From DASRCB01 sp035653295 (GTDB lineage Bacteria > Acidobacteriota > Terriglobia > Bryobacterales > Bryobacteraceae): DNA of 33,264 bases. Position numbers and translations under genes: made by a program. Numbering within the stretch: position 1 is the stretch's first letter; each line of letters begins with the position of its first letter. Positions 24,829 through 33,027 of this stretch are shown piece after piece. The DNA is taken from contig DASRCB010000031.1 of NCBI GenBank assembly GCA_035653295.1, positions 1 to 33,264 of the forward strand. Reading direction: 5' to 3'. The notes beneath the pieces were generated by a model, which ran no database searches, was not told the origin of the DNA, and saw nothing but the letters and a program-made list of their open reading frames with translations.

Positions 24829-25937
24829 TGCGCATCGCTTTGGTCCATTACTGGCTGCTCGGAATGCGCGGGGGCGAAAAGGTCCTGGAAGCGTTCTGCC
24901 GCATGTTCCCGCAGGCCGACATCTTCACCCTGTTCTATGATCCGGCGCGCGTCTCGGAAACCATTCGCGCCCACCGTATCGAGACATCATGGCTGAATCC
25001 GCTGCGCCGCTGCTATCGCGGTCTGCTGCCCCTTATGCCCTCCGCGCTGGAGAGCTTCGATCTGCGCGCCTACGATCTGGTCATCAGCAGTGAGTCAGGA
25101 CCGGCGAAAGGCGTGATCACGCGCTCCGATTCCCGCCATATCTGCTATTGCCACACGCCCATGCGTTATCTCTGGGACCTCTATCCGGCGTATCGGAAAG
25201 AGTGGACGCGTTCCCGGCTGAAGCGGGCGGCGATGATCCCCCTGACCGGTTATCTGCGCCTTTGGGACTACGCTTCTGCGGCCCGCGTCGACGAGTTCGT
25301 GGCCAACAGCCGGAATGTGCAGCGGCGCATCGCCCACGTGTGGCGGCGCGACTCGCGGGTCATTTATCCCCCGGTTGCGGTGGCCGATTTCCGCCATGAG
25401 CGCCCGGAGGATTACTTCCTCATCGTGTCCGAACTGGTCCCGTATAAGCAGATCGACTGCGCGGTTCGGGTATTTACATCGCGCGGCATGAAGCTGCGCA
25501 TTGTGGGCGACGGGCCCGAGTATCGGCGGCTGAAGACGATGGCTGGCCCGACGGTTCAGTTTAGCGGCCGTGTTTCTGACGCGGAACTGCGGACGCTGTA
25601 TGCGCGTTGCCGGGCGCTGATCGTGCCTGGAGAAGAAGACTTCGGCATCGCCATGGTCGAGGCGCTCGCATCCGGCAAGCCGGTGGTCGCGGTAGGCCGC
25701 GGGGGGGCGGCGGAGATCGTGCCGTCGCACATCACCGCGGGAATACTCTATCCCGAGGCGACGGATGAATCGCTCGATCAGGGCCTGAAGCGCTTCGAAG
25801 CCATCGAGGCCCGCGTGAACCCCAGAGAACTGCGATCCTGGGCGGCGAAATTCTCCGAGCCGGTGTTCCAGCGTGAGATGAACGCGCTGATCCGGGCCGG
25901 CGGCGGCCGAAGCGCCACCCTGGCCGCGGCGAAGTGA
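24828..25937 (+). CDS. GT4-type glycosyltransferase
   Basis: A 369-residue GT-B glycosyltransferase. The N-terminal domain starts MRIALVHYWLLGMRGGEKVL. The C-terminal GT4 core shows YFLIVSELVPYKQID, RIVGDGPEYRRLK and the E-x7-E loop EDFGIAMVEALASGKPVVAV. These use nucleotide-sugar donors, often on lipid-linked or cell-surface acceptors, at the inner face of the membrane. Its ATG shares a base with the previous stop (TGATG), so it is the last gene of the coupled operon. Sugar and acceptor are unknown. Confidence 0.9.
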   Translation: MRIALVHYWLLGMRGGEKVLEAFCRMFPQADIFTLFYDPARVSETIRAHRIETSWLNPLRRCYRGLLPLMPSALESFDLRAYDLVISSESGPAKGVITRSDSRHICYCHTPMRYLWDLYPAYRKEWTRSRLKRAAMIPLTGYLRLWDYASAARVDEFVANSRNVQRRIAHVWRRDSRVIYPPVAVADFRHERPEDYFLIVSELVPYKQIDCAVRVFTSRGMKLRIVGDGPEYRRLKTMAGPTVQFSGRVSDAELRTLYARCRALIVPGEEDFGIAMVEALASGKPVVAVGRGGAAEIVPSHITAGILYPEATDESLDQGLKRFEAIEARVNPRELRSWAAKFSEPVFQREMNALIRAGGGRSATLAAAK

Positions 25938-26147
25938 TCCGCCCGGGCCCGATCACACGGAATCGCACGAATCGAATCAACAACTTCCGTACCCAGCCCA
26001 TTTCGGCTTTGCGAAGATCGTAATGCGAAGGCTGGCCAGGCTGAGCAGATTGTTCGATTCGTTGTTCGTTGCGTAGTTTGCAACCGCTGGGCGCTTAACC
26101 GGCGCTAAACGGGGCTCCTCTCCGGATCGGTACCGCAAGGGATAACG
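25938..26147 (+). other. intergenic stretch after the operon
   Basis: No convincing gene. It contains a 17-codon ATG ORF (MRRLARLSRLFDSLFVA), which is too short and lacks a good ribosome binding site to be called. There are short echoes of CGAATC / CGATTCG at either end that could pair weakly, and no T-run terminator was found. The last 60 bases lead into the 38-codon ORF at 26148 and may hold its promoter. Confidence 0.4.
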
Positions 26148-26264
26148 ATGCGCATCCAATTAAACGACGAGGACAGCGTACAGACAGTGAGCTGTAGTCC
26201 GGACATCGCGTTCCGGGTTGCGGCGAGTGCGTTGAATTGTGGTCCACCGGGCGTCGCGTTCTAA
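26148..26264 (+). CDS. 38-residue small ORF, possible peptide gene
   Basis: ATG at 26148 has AAGGG at 26137-26141 with a six-base spacer, a good ribosome binding site. The peptide begins MRIQLNDEDSVQTVSCSPDI and ends ASALNCGPPGVAF, with Cys16 and Cys31 and a polar, acidic N-terminal half. An acidic leader, short core and Cys/Pro/Gly-rich end could fit a RiPP precursor for the nearby SPASM-like radical SAM enzyme. It could also be a chance ORF in a non-coding gap. I know no family it belongs to. Expression and conservation are untested. Confidence 0.4.
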   Translation: MRIQLNDEDSVQTVSCSPDIAFRVAASALNCGPPGVAF

Positions 26265-26313
26265 GAAACAACGCGTCCGGTCAATCAGTGACGACGACAG
26301 AGCAGCCGGGTCC

Positions 26314-26339
26314 GGCCCGCGCCGCGGGCGGCGCGGGCC
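26314..26339. repeat. perfect 10-bp GC-rich hairpin
   Basis: GGCCCGCGCC at 26314-26323 pairs perfectly with GGCGCGGGCC at 26330-26339 around a six-base loop GCGGGC. It lies about 50 bases after the stop of the small ORF and 43 bases before the methyltransferase start. No T-run follows, so a classical intrinsic terminator is not supported; it could be a transcript-stabilising or attenuating structure. Confidence 0.7.
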
Positions 26340-26381
26340 TGGGCCTGCCATTCAACACTCAGATCACCACTTTGGGTATAC

Positions 26382-27032
26382 GTGCGCCTTTCTGGCAACT
26401 ACGCCCCGCAACACCACCTGCTCGGCCATAATCGGCTCATGGCCGATTTGCGCCAGGAATTCGGCGACATCGATATTTATCTCTTCGACCAGCTTTTGCG
26501 CGGCCGCATCAGGCCCGGCATGCGCATCCTCGACGCGGGCTGTGGATACGGACGCAATCTGATTTACATGCTGCGGCACGGCTACGAGGTGTACGGAGTC
26601 GATCCCGATCCCCTAGCCATTGAAGCGGTTCGGCGCCTGGCCCCGCCGGCCTCAGAAAACTTCCGCGCTGAACCCGTCGAGAGCATGTCCTTCCCCGACG
26701 CCTTCGCAGATGTCGTGCTGAGCAGCGCCGTGCTGCACTTCGCGCACGATGACGAGCACTTCGATGCCATGCTCCGCGGCACGTGGCGCGTGCTGAAACC
26801 TGGCGGAATGCTCTTCTGCCGCCTGGCCTCTACCATCGGCATGCCGGAGCGCATGACGCGCCTCTCAGGACGCCTCTTTCTGCTGCCCGACGGCTCGACG
26901 CGCTACCTCGTTGACGAGCCGCTCCTGGAATCCCTAACAGAACGGCTTGGCGCGTCGCTGCTCGATCCACTCAAAACGACCATCGTTCAGAACCAGCGCT
27001 GCATGACTACCTGGGTGCTGCGGAAGCTCTGA
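26382..27032 (+). CDS. class I SAM methyltransferase C
   Basis: A 216-residue methyltransferase with motif I MRILDAGCGYGRNLIYML (about 47-64), acidic residue VYGVDPDP, and WRVLKPGGMLFCRLASTIG. It belongs to the Methyltransf_11 type. The frame is closed just upstream (TGA at 26289), and the first usable start is GTG 26382. ATG 26439 is an alternative, but the intervening residues (NYAPQHHLLGHNRLM) look coding. The start has no clear Shine-Dalgarno. It converges on thiL with a 26-base overlap. It may belong with the radical SAM cluster, but the 444-base gap and hairpin make this uncertain. Confidence 0.8.
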   Translation: MRLSGNYAPQHHLLGHNRLMADLRQEFGDIDIYLFDQLLRGRIRPGMRILDAGCGYGRNLIYMLRHGYEVYGVDPDPLAIEAVRRLAPPASENFRAEPVESMSFPDAFADVVLSSAVLHFAHDDEHFDAMLRGTWRVLKPGGMLFCRLASTIGMPERMTRLSGRLFLLPDGSTRYLVDEPLLESLTERLGASLLDPLKTTIVQNQRCMTTWVLRKL

Positions 27033-27861
27033 GGTGGTCGTACCCGCGCGGCTCCAGCTTCAGGCCCATGAACCGGATCGCGCCCGCACGGCCCTTTGTC
27101 ATCGTGCCGATCCGATACCCGGGCACGCGCCGCCGCGGGGGCGCGGTGTAGAGCAGCTCGTAGTCCTCGCCGGCGTGCAACGCTTCCTCGAGCGATGCCG
27201 TCTTGAGCACGGGCAGCGGGCGATCGATATCGGCTGCAAGTCCGGATGCAACGCACAGCCGGTGCAGGTCGGTGGAGAGCCCATCGCTGATGTCCATCGC
27301 CGCCGTTGCGCGGCCCACTAATCGCCGGCCGATGTCCAGCCGCGGAATAATCTCGGGGCGATGGTTCCAGCCACCCAGTGGTCCCGAAACGTAGAGCGCA
27401 TCCCCCGGGCGCGCGCCGTCGCGCCGCAGCGCTTTCCCGCGGGCGACGGAGCCGCAAACCATCACATCGCAGACCACGCGCTCGCCATGCGACAGATCGC
27501 CGCCCGCGAGCGCAGTCCCCGTATCGCGAGCCAGCCGCAGCACGCCGCGGTAAAAAGATTCCGCCCAGCGCGCGTCGGTTCGCGCTGACAGCGCCAGCGA
27601 GATCAGGCATAATTGCGGCGCCGCGCCCATCGCCGCGATGTCGCTCAGGCTTCGGGCCAGAGCGCGGCGGCCGAGCGTGCGAGCATCAGCATCGGCCCGG
27701 CGGAAATGCACGTCTTCAATGAACAGGTCTGTGGTGAACACCAGTTCCTGTCCTGCGATCGGGCGGTAAACTGCGCAGTCATCGCCGATTCCGAGCGCGA
27801 GCCCGCGCGCAGCCGGCCAGTTCATCCGCCGGATGCGCGCGATCAGCTCGTCTTCGGTCAC
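27007..27861 (-). CDS. thiL: thiamine-monophosphate kinase
   Basis: ThiL phosphorylates thiamine monophosphate to the diphosphate, the last step of thiamine-diphosphate synthesis, in the cytosol. The 284-residue protein has GIGDDCAVY near residue 24, LAGGDLSHGE, MDISDGLSTDLHRL and HAGEDYELLYT, all family signatures with the Mg/ATP aspartates present. It starts with GTG at 27861, overlapping the stop of the Hsp70-like gene (GTGA), so it is the last gene of that operon. Its 3' end overlaps the convergent methyltransferase. Confidence 0.95.
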   Translation of the reverse strand: MTEDELIARIRRMNWPAARGLALGIGDDCAVYRPIAGQELVFTTDLFIEDVHFRRADADARTLGRRALARSLSDIAAMGAAPQLCLISLALSARTDARWAESFYRGVLRLARDTGTALAGGDLSHGERVVCDVMVCGSVARGKALRRDGARPGDALYVSGPLGGWNHRPEIIPRLDIGRRLVGRATAAMDISDGLSTDLHRLCVASGLAADIDRPLPVLKTASLEEALHAGEDYELLYTAPPRRRVPGYRIGTMTKGRAGAIRFMGLKLEPRGYDHLRASAAPR

Positions 27862-30512
27862 GGCTCGGCCGTTGTGGCTTCGGCCATGACCAGACCCGAA
27901 GGCAGCTCTTCGCCGAAGATCTTGGTCAGGTCTTCCTGCTCCTCGCCTTCGAGCACCGGGCGCAGCGGCTCGGGAATGGTCCGCCGCACCAGCTCAACCG
28001 TGGCCGGGGGCAGGTCGCGCGTAACGTCGCCCGTCCGCCGCGCGATGGACACCAGCGCGTCGGCGCTTCCCGGTATTTTCGCCAGCGCCTCGGCCCAGCG
28101 CGAAGCGGTTGCCGGTGGGACGACCAGGTTATTCGGCCCGTAGAACAGCTTGCGCGCGCCCAGCCGCGCAAGACACCACAGGCTCACATCGCGCATTTCG
28201 CCCTGCTTCACCCGCGTGATCAGCGCATCTCCAAGCTGCGTTTTCGTAATCACCGGCAGCAGCTCGAGACTCGCGGCCGTGCGCCACATTTCCCGAAGCA
28301 GACTGTTATTGATGCGCGGCGGCTTCTTCGATCCGCGCGGCAGCAGGTTCGGCGAAAGCCGCTGGAACATGTCCGTCTGCTGATTGCGGTTGAGCCCTCC
28401 GGCCAGGCGGCCCCAGAAAATCCACCAGTCGATCTCGTTCTGTACGTGATTACTGAAGGTGAGGCCGGAGGCGTAGATGCGGCGCGCCTGTTCGAGGCGC
28501 CATTCATCGCCGGGAAAGCCGAAACCGGGGCGCAGGCAGAAACCGCACAGATTCAGCCAGCGCATCTCCAGCCCAGCCGATTTCTTCCGCGCATCGGCCA
28601 GCTCGAGCATGCGGTCGGCGAAATGGCGAATGGTGGAAAGCGGCCAGGAGTTGCGGCCCAGCGCCAGCGCCTGCTCGAGGCGGCCCGGCACTTCGGCCTG
28701 ATCGAGCGAGCCCATGCCGAATGCCGCGGTGATCAGCTTCTCCGCTTCCGCCAGCGCTTCTTCGCTTACCACCGCGGCGGCGCGGGCGGGCGCTCGTTTC
28801 TGCGCGGCCTGCTTCCGCAGTTCGAACTGCAGCCGCCAGCGATGCTCGCTGATTTTCGAATCGGCCCAGACCTCCAGGGTCCCCACTTCGGTCAGCTTCA
28901 CGCCGAGCTTCACGGGAATCAGCCGCTCGCCCTGCTTGCCAAAGCGGATCACCGCATCCAGCGGCGCGTGCAGATGCAGATCTTCGCTGCCTTCGACGGG
29001 AATCGCGTGGCCGACCGCGTCGTCCACGCGCGTCAGTGAACTATAAAGCCGGAACGACACGGGCTTGTTCGCCACCAGCCTCAGGTTGCCGTTATCGAAC
29101 TCCAGCGTCTGCCCCTCTTCCGTGCCGCGGGGCACCAGACACACCGCCTCGTTCTCGCCAACGCCGATGTAATACGCGCGCGGCAGACCGCCGCGAACCA
29201 GCAGCCCCGCGCCGGTGGAGCGAACGTACGAGTAATAAGCGGCGCCGACGGAAACCGCGAGATCGAGGTCCTGGTTTTCCAGCACCAGCGGCCGCTTGCC
29301 GTACCACTTCTCGATGACGTCGGCTACGCGGTCGCGGCAGATTGCCGGGATGAAGAAGCCGCCATTGAACAGGACCGCGTCCGGCCGGGCGTCCTCGTGC
29401 GCGCTGAGGAATGCCGCCAGATGACGCGTCACCGCGGGGTCGGAAACATAAGGCAGGCCCAGCTCGCGGAACAGGCTGCGTTTTTCTTCTTTGGGTTTTT
29501 CGTGCAGATCGCAGAAGGGCAGAAAGCCGCCGAGGGTCAGCTCCAGGGCCTCTTCGCGGGTGATTTCGGTCTTCAGCGTGCCGCCGATCAGAGCGGAACC
29601 GCCGCCGAGCACGGTCACGTCAACGCTCTTCAAAGTGTCATCGGCGAGCAGGCGTTCCTTCGCCGCCGCGCACTGCCGCCGCAGCGCGCTGCGCTGCTTC
29701 AAGGTGAGCGCCGAGCCGAGCTTCGCCTCGACCAGCCACGCCAGGGTGAGATCGAGGTTATCGCCGCCCAGCAGCAGATGCTTGCCCACGGCCGTGCGCG
29801 TGAATTCGACGCGGTCGCCCTGGCGGTTGACTCGGATCAGCGTGAAGTCGCTGGTCCCGCCACCCACGTCGCACACCAGCACCAGCATGCCGTCGAAAAG
29901 GCTTTTCTGCGATTGCGAGAGATGATTTGCGATCCACGAGTAGAACGCCGCCGCCGGTTCTTCCAGCAGCGTGAGGTGCTCGAAGCCGGCATCGCGCGCG
30001 GCCTGCACCGTCAGCTCGCGCGCCTCCTCGTCGAACGAGGCGGGAACGGTGAGGACGATGTCCTGTTCGGAAAGCGGCTGCTCCGGATGGCCTTCGTTCC
30101 AGGCATCGCGCATACGCGCCAGAACGATGGAGGACACCTCCACCGGTGAAAGAATGCGGCCGGCCTCCTGAGCATCCCAGGGAAGGATCTTCGCCGTCCG
30201 GTCGACTTCCGGATTCGAAAGCCAGGACTTGGCCGAGTGCACCGAACGCGTGGGCACCAGCGCGCCCTGCTCGCGGGCGTATGTTCCCACGTAGGTCTGA
30301 TCGCCGAGGTAAACGAAGGACGGCAGCGTGCGGCGCGGCTCGATCTGATGCTGCGTCACATGCTGCGGGATGTCCAGTTCATGGATAGGTGGAAAGTCGG
30401 CTTCGGCGGCTTCGGCAACGTCGATCCAGGCCAATGCGGAATTCGTGGTGCCGAGGTCGACCCCGACCTTCACCGCGCTTCGACGCGCCGCTCCGCCGTC
30501 CGCCGGATTCAC
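27858..30512 (-). CDS. Hsp70-like protein with DUF3731-type C-terminal domain
   Basis: An 884-residue Hsp70-superfamily protein. The nucleotide-binding domain has VGVDLGTTNSALAW (about 16-29), VCDVGGGTSDFTLI (phosphate 2) and FNGGFFIPAICRDRVADVIE (adenosine motif). The region after about 550 is a large helical DUF3731-type extension (EWRLEQARRIYASGLTFSNH; RINNSLLREMWRTAASLELL) in place of a classical lid. The start at GTG 30512 overlaps the TGA of the upstream paralogue; the open extension to 30581 runs in the upstream gene's other frame. Probably an ATP-dependent chaperone-like protein; clients unknown. Confidence 0.9.
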   Translation of the reverse strand: MNPADGGAARRSAVKVGVDLGTTNSALAWIDVAEAAEADFPPIHELDIPQHVTQHQIEPRRTLPSFVYLGDQTYVGTYAREQGALVPTRSVHSAKSWLSNPEVDRTAKILPWDAQEAGRILSPVEVSSIVLARMRDAWNEGHPEQPLSEQDIVLTVPASFDEEARELTVQAARDAGFEHLTLLEEPAAAFYSWIANHLSQSQKSLFDGMLVLVCDVGGGTSDFTLIRVNRQGDRVEFTRTAVGKHLLLGGDNLDLTLAWLVEAKLGSALTLKQRSALRRQCAAAKERLLADDTLKSVDVTVLGGGSALIGGTLKTEITREEALELTLGGFLPFCDLHEKPKEEKRSLFRELGLPYVSDPAVTRHLAAFLSAHEDARPDAVLFNGGFFIPAICRDRVADVIEKWYGKRPLVLENQDLDLAVSVGAAYYSYVRSTGAGLLVRGGLPRAYYIGVGENEAVCLVPRGTEEGQTLEFDNGNLRLVANKPVSFRLYSSLTRVDDAVGHAIPVEGSEDLHLHAPLDAVIRFGKQGERLIPVKLGVKLTEVGTLEVWADSKISEHRWRLQFELRKQAAQKRAPARAAAVVSEEALAEAEKLITAAFGMGSLDQAEVPGRLEQALALGRNSWPLSTIRHFADRMLELADARKKSAGLEMRWLNLCGFCLRPGFGFPGDEWRLEQARRIYASGLTFSNHVQNEIDWWIFWGRLAGGLNRNQQTDMFQRLSPNLLPRGSKKPPRINNSLLREMWRTAASLELLPVITKTQLGDALITRVKQGEMRDVSLWCLARLGARKLFYGPNNLVVPPATASRWAEALAKIPGSADALVSIARRTGDVTRDLPPATVELVRRTIPEPLRPVLEGEEQEDLTKIFGEELPSGLVMAEATTAEP

Positions 30513-32341
30513 TGCTGCGCCACCCGCTCTCGAACGTTGAACTCCAGCTTCCAGCGCCGGCCATCGCGCGCCACGCACCACAGCTGCAGCAGGCCTGTCT
30601 CGGTCACCACGGTTTCGAGCGTCACCGGCACGAACTCGCCCACGTTCCCATCGGCGGGCAGGTTCACTTCAATCGGCGAGAGCTCCTCGAGATCCTCGCC
30701 TTTGTCTTCGATCATGTCGCCCGGCTGATCATTCTTGCGTGTCGCGGAGTTGAAGAAACGGAACTCTGCCGGCTCGCCGACCACCAGGCCGAACTCGCGG
30801 CTGGGCAGATTCAGGGACGTGCCCTCTTCCATGCCGAACGGCGCGACGGCGAGCGCCTTGAGCGGCGCCGGGATGCCGGGCACGGCGGGCATCGCGGCCT
30901 CGATGCCGACATAGTAGGTGCGCGGCACGCCTCCGCGAATGCGCACGCCACGGCCCTCGCGCGACATGCCGTAATAGGCCGCGCCCCGGGATACGGCGTG
31001 CATCAGGTCTTCGCCAAGCAGTGGCTTGACCGGCTGCATGCCTTCCTCGGCCAGCCAGTTGTTGAGTACCTCGATGATGCGTTCTCGAACCACCGACGCC
31101 CGCAGCACGCCGCCATTGAACAGCACGTGAGTGGGGCAGGCGAGCCCGCTGCGGCCGCGTCGCACGCTGCCGTGTTCGGCCGTGGCCGCCTGCTGCCGCA
31201 GGAAGCGCGCCAGGTGTTTCGTCATCGCCGGATCGGAGGCGTAAGGCAGACCGATTTCCGCCAGCGCCGCTCGCGTGCGCCGCTGCGGAAGATCGTTGCT
31301 CGACACCAGCGGCAGAAAACCGTCGAGCAGGATCTGGTCCAGGTCTTTGCGCGTCAGCTTGGTTTTGATCGTGCCGCCGACCAGCCCCGTGCCGCGGCCG
31401 AGGATCGTGACCGCCTGGTCCTTGCCTTCGTGGCCCGGTTCGAGCAGCCGTTCCTTGGCCAGCCGGCACTGCTGCCAGAGCGCGTAAACCTGAAGGGAAT
31501 CGAGCTTCGTCCCCTTTTCTGAGAGCTGGTGCTCGAGCAGCCGGGCCAGCGCGAGGTCGATGTTATCGCCTCCGAGCAGCAGGTGCTCACCGACAGCCAC
31601 CCGTTCGAGCTGAAGCTCGCCATCCTTTTCCGTGACCGCGATGAGCGTGAAGTCGGTGGTGCCGCCGCCGATATCGACCACCAGGATCAGGTCGCCGACG
31701 GTGACCCGCTCGCGCCAGTCGGGATGCCGCTCGATCCACGCATAGAATGCCGCCTGCGGCTCTTCCAGCAGCACGACGCCTCGGTAGGCGGCCTCCTCGG
31801 CGGCCTTCAAAGTGAGCTCGCGCGCCACGGCGTCGAACGACGCCGGGACCGTCACCAGCACGCGCTGATTTTCGAGCGGCGCGTCCGGATGCGTGTGATT
31901 CCATGCGTGCCGCAGGTGGTTGAGATACTCGCGTGAGACGGCCAGGGGCGAGATCTTTTCCACGCCTTCCGGCGCGTTGGGTGGAAGGATCGGCGAGCTG
32001 CGGCTCACGCCCGCGTAGGACAGCCATGACTTGGCGGATGAGATGCCGCGCGCCGGCGCCTCGGCCCCGCGCTTCTGCGCCAGCACGCCGGTGACGAAGG
32101 GTGGAAGGCCCCACGGCAGACCCAGTGTGTCCGGCGGGAAATCCGTCGGCGAGGGGATGTAGAGGAACGATGGCAGCAGCGGCTCGGGGCGCACTTCTCC
32201 CGGATTGATCAGCTGCTCGACGGGAAACAGCGTAACCGGCGGAAGGGCGTGCGGGTCCGCCGCCGCGTTCATGTCCGCGAACGCAAGGCTCGAGTTCGTG
32301 GTACCCAGGTCGATACCAATTACAAACGGTGAATCAGGCAA
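30509..32341 (-). CDS. Hsp70-like (DnaK-related) protein
   Basis: A 610-residue Hsp70-superfamily protein starting with TTG at 32341 (PDSPFVIGIDLGTTNSSLAF). Phosphate 2 is VVDIGGGTTDFTLI; the adenosine motif is FNGGVLRASVVRERIIEVLN. The substrate-binding-like part is short and there is no DnaK-type lid or EEVD-like tail. It shares many motifs with the downstream gene (SSAKSWLS, LTVPASFD/VTVPASFD, GEHLLLGGDNIDL/GKHLLLGGDNLDL), so the two are paralogues. It is six bases downstream of the DUF2760 gene, an association seen elsewhere in bacteria. DnaJ/GrpE are not nearby. Confidence 0.92.
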   Translation of the reverse strand: MPDSPFVIGIDLGTTNSSLAFADMNAAADPHALPPVTLFPVEQLINPGEVRPEPLLPSFLYIPSPTDFPPDTLGLPWGLPPFVTGVLAQKRGAEAPARGISSAKSWLSYAGVSRSSPILPPNAPEGVEKISPLAVSREYLNHLRHAWNHTHPDAPLENQRVLVTVPASFDAVARELTLKAAEEAAYRGVVLLEEPQAAFYAWIERHPDWRERVTVGDLILVVDIGGGTTDFTLIAVTEKDGELQLERVAVGEHLLLGGDNIDLALARLLEHQLSEKGTKLDSLQVYALWQQCRLAKERLLEPGHEGKDQAVTILGRGTGLVGGTIKTKLTRKDLDQILLDGFLPLVSSNDLPQRRTRAALAEIGLPYASDPAMTKHLARFLRQQAATAEHGSVRRGRSGLACPTHVLFNGGVLRASVVRERIIEVLNNWLAEEGMQPVKPLLGEDLMHAVSRGAAYYGMSREGRGVRIRGGVPRTYYVGIEAAMPAVPGIPAPLKALAVAPFGMEEGTSLNLPSREFGLVVGEPAEFRFFNSATRKNDQPGDMIEDKGEDLEELSPIEVNLPADGNVGEFVPVTLETVVTETGLLQLWCVARDGRRWKLEFNVRERVAQQ

Positions 32342-32347
32342 GGCCGG

Positions 32348-32866
32348 CTATTCAACCTCGATTTCCGCGGGCGCAATGATGGATACGTTCTGGCTGGCGG
32401 CCAGGGTGGGCAGATTGACGCCGGAGGCGCGCCAGCCCTTGTGCCGAAGCGTTCCGCCGGGGGCCTTGCCACTGGCCGGAACATTGCCCAGAAGCTTCAT
32501 CGCCGCGGGATCGCTCTTCTCAATTTTCGTGTACGTGCCTTCCACGCCGTCGACCACCGGCGCGAGCTGGACGTATCGTTCCAGAGCGGCGCGGGCGTCA
32601 GTGTGCAGGTTCCGCACAGCCGCGCCTACCTGATCGTCGGAATAAGCTGAGATGTCTTCCATGAGGAAGTCAACCAGCCGTGCGTCTCGCTGCAGGATGC
32701 CGAGCAGCTGGAGCGCGCTATCGGACGGCTTGACCGTGGGCACAGGCTTGGGCGGCGGCGCGGCAACGGGCTTTTTGAAGCCGTACGCTTCGGCGATATC
32801 GGCGGGCAGGCTACCGGTAAAGAGAATGGCAAAGAAGCTGCGTATCGCGAACAAAATGCGCTGCAA
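32348..32866 (-). CDS. DUF2760 protein
   Basis: A 172-residue protein with an N-terminal hydrophobic helix (MQRILFAIRSFFAILFTGSL), a Pro-rich linker (AAPPPKPVP) and a conserved helical/beta part (LGILQRDARLVDFLMEDISA; GGTLRHKGWRA). This matches DUF2760, which usually sits beside Hsp70-like genes. Starts with TTG at 32866; a GAGAGG lies about 11 bases upstream. First gene of the operon with two Hsp70-like genes and thiL. Function unknown; possibly a cofactor of the Hsp70-like pair. Confidence 0.85.
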   Translation of the reverse strand: MQRILFAIRSFFAILFTGSLPADIAEAYGFKKPVAAPPPKPVPTVKPSDSALQLLGILQRDARLVDFLMEDISAYSDDQVGAAVRNLHTDARAALERYVQLAPVVDGVEGTYTKIEKSDPAAMKLLGNVPASGKAPGGTLRHKGWRASGVNLPTLAASQNVSIIAPAEIEVE

Positions 32867-32997
32867 AGATGTATGTGCCTCTCAGGTACAGGATAGCGTG
32901 CGGGGCGCAAAGAGCCACACCTGCGGCGGGCGCGACACTGTCGTCGATTTCTTCCGAGACCCCGGAGGCCCGGCGAGCGTCATTTCATTAAAGCCGG

Positions 32998-33003
32998 TAT
33001 ACT
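32998..33003 (+). promoter_or_regulatory. possible -10 element
   Basis: TATACT at 32998-33003 is a good -10 hexamer, 24 bases before the ATG of the S41 protease gene. No matching -35 was found at the usual distance, so this may be an extended or activator-dependent promoter, or chance. Confidence 0.35.
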
Positions 33004-33027
33004 GAGAACAGGCTCTTTTCGCCTCCT

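Noticed and set aside
25938..26147. 17-codon ORF in the gap after the operon
   Set aside because: Too short, no good ribosome binding site, and no family features.
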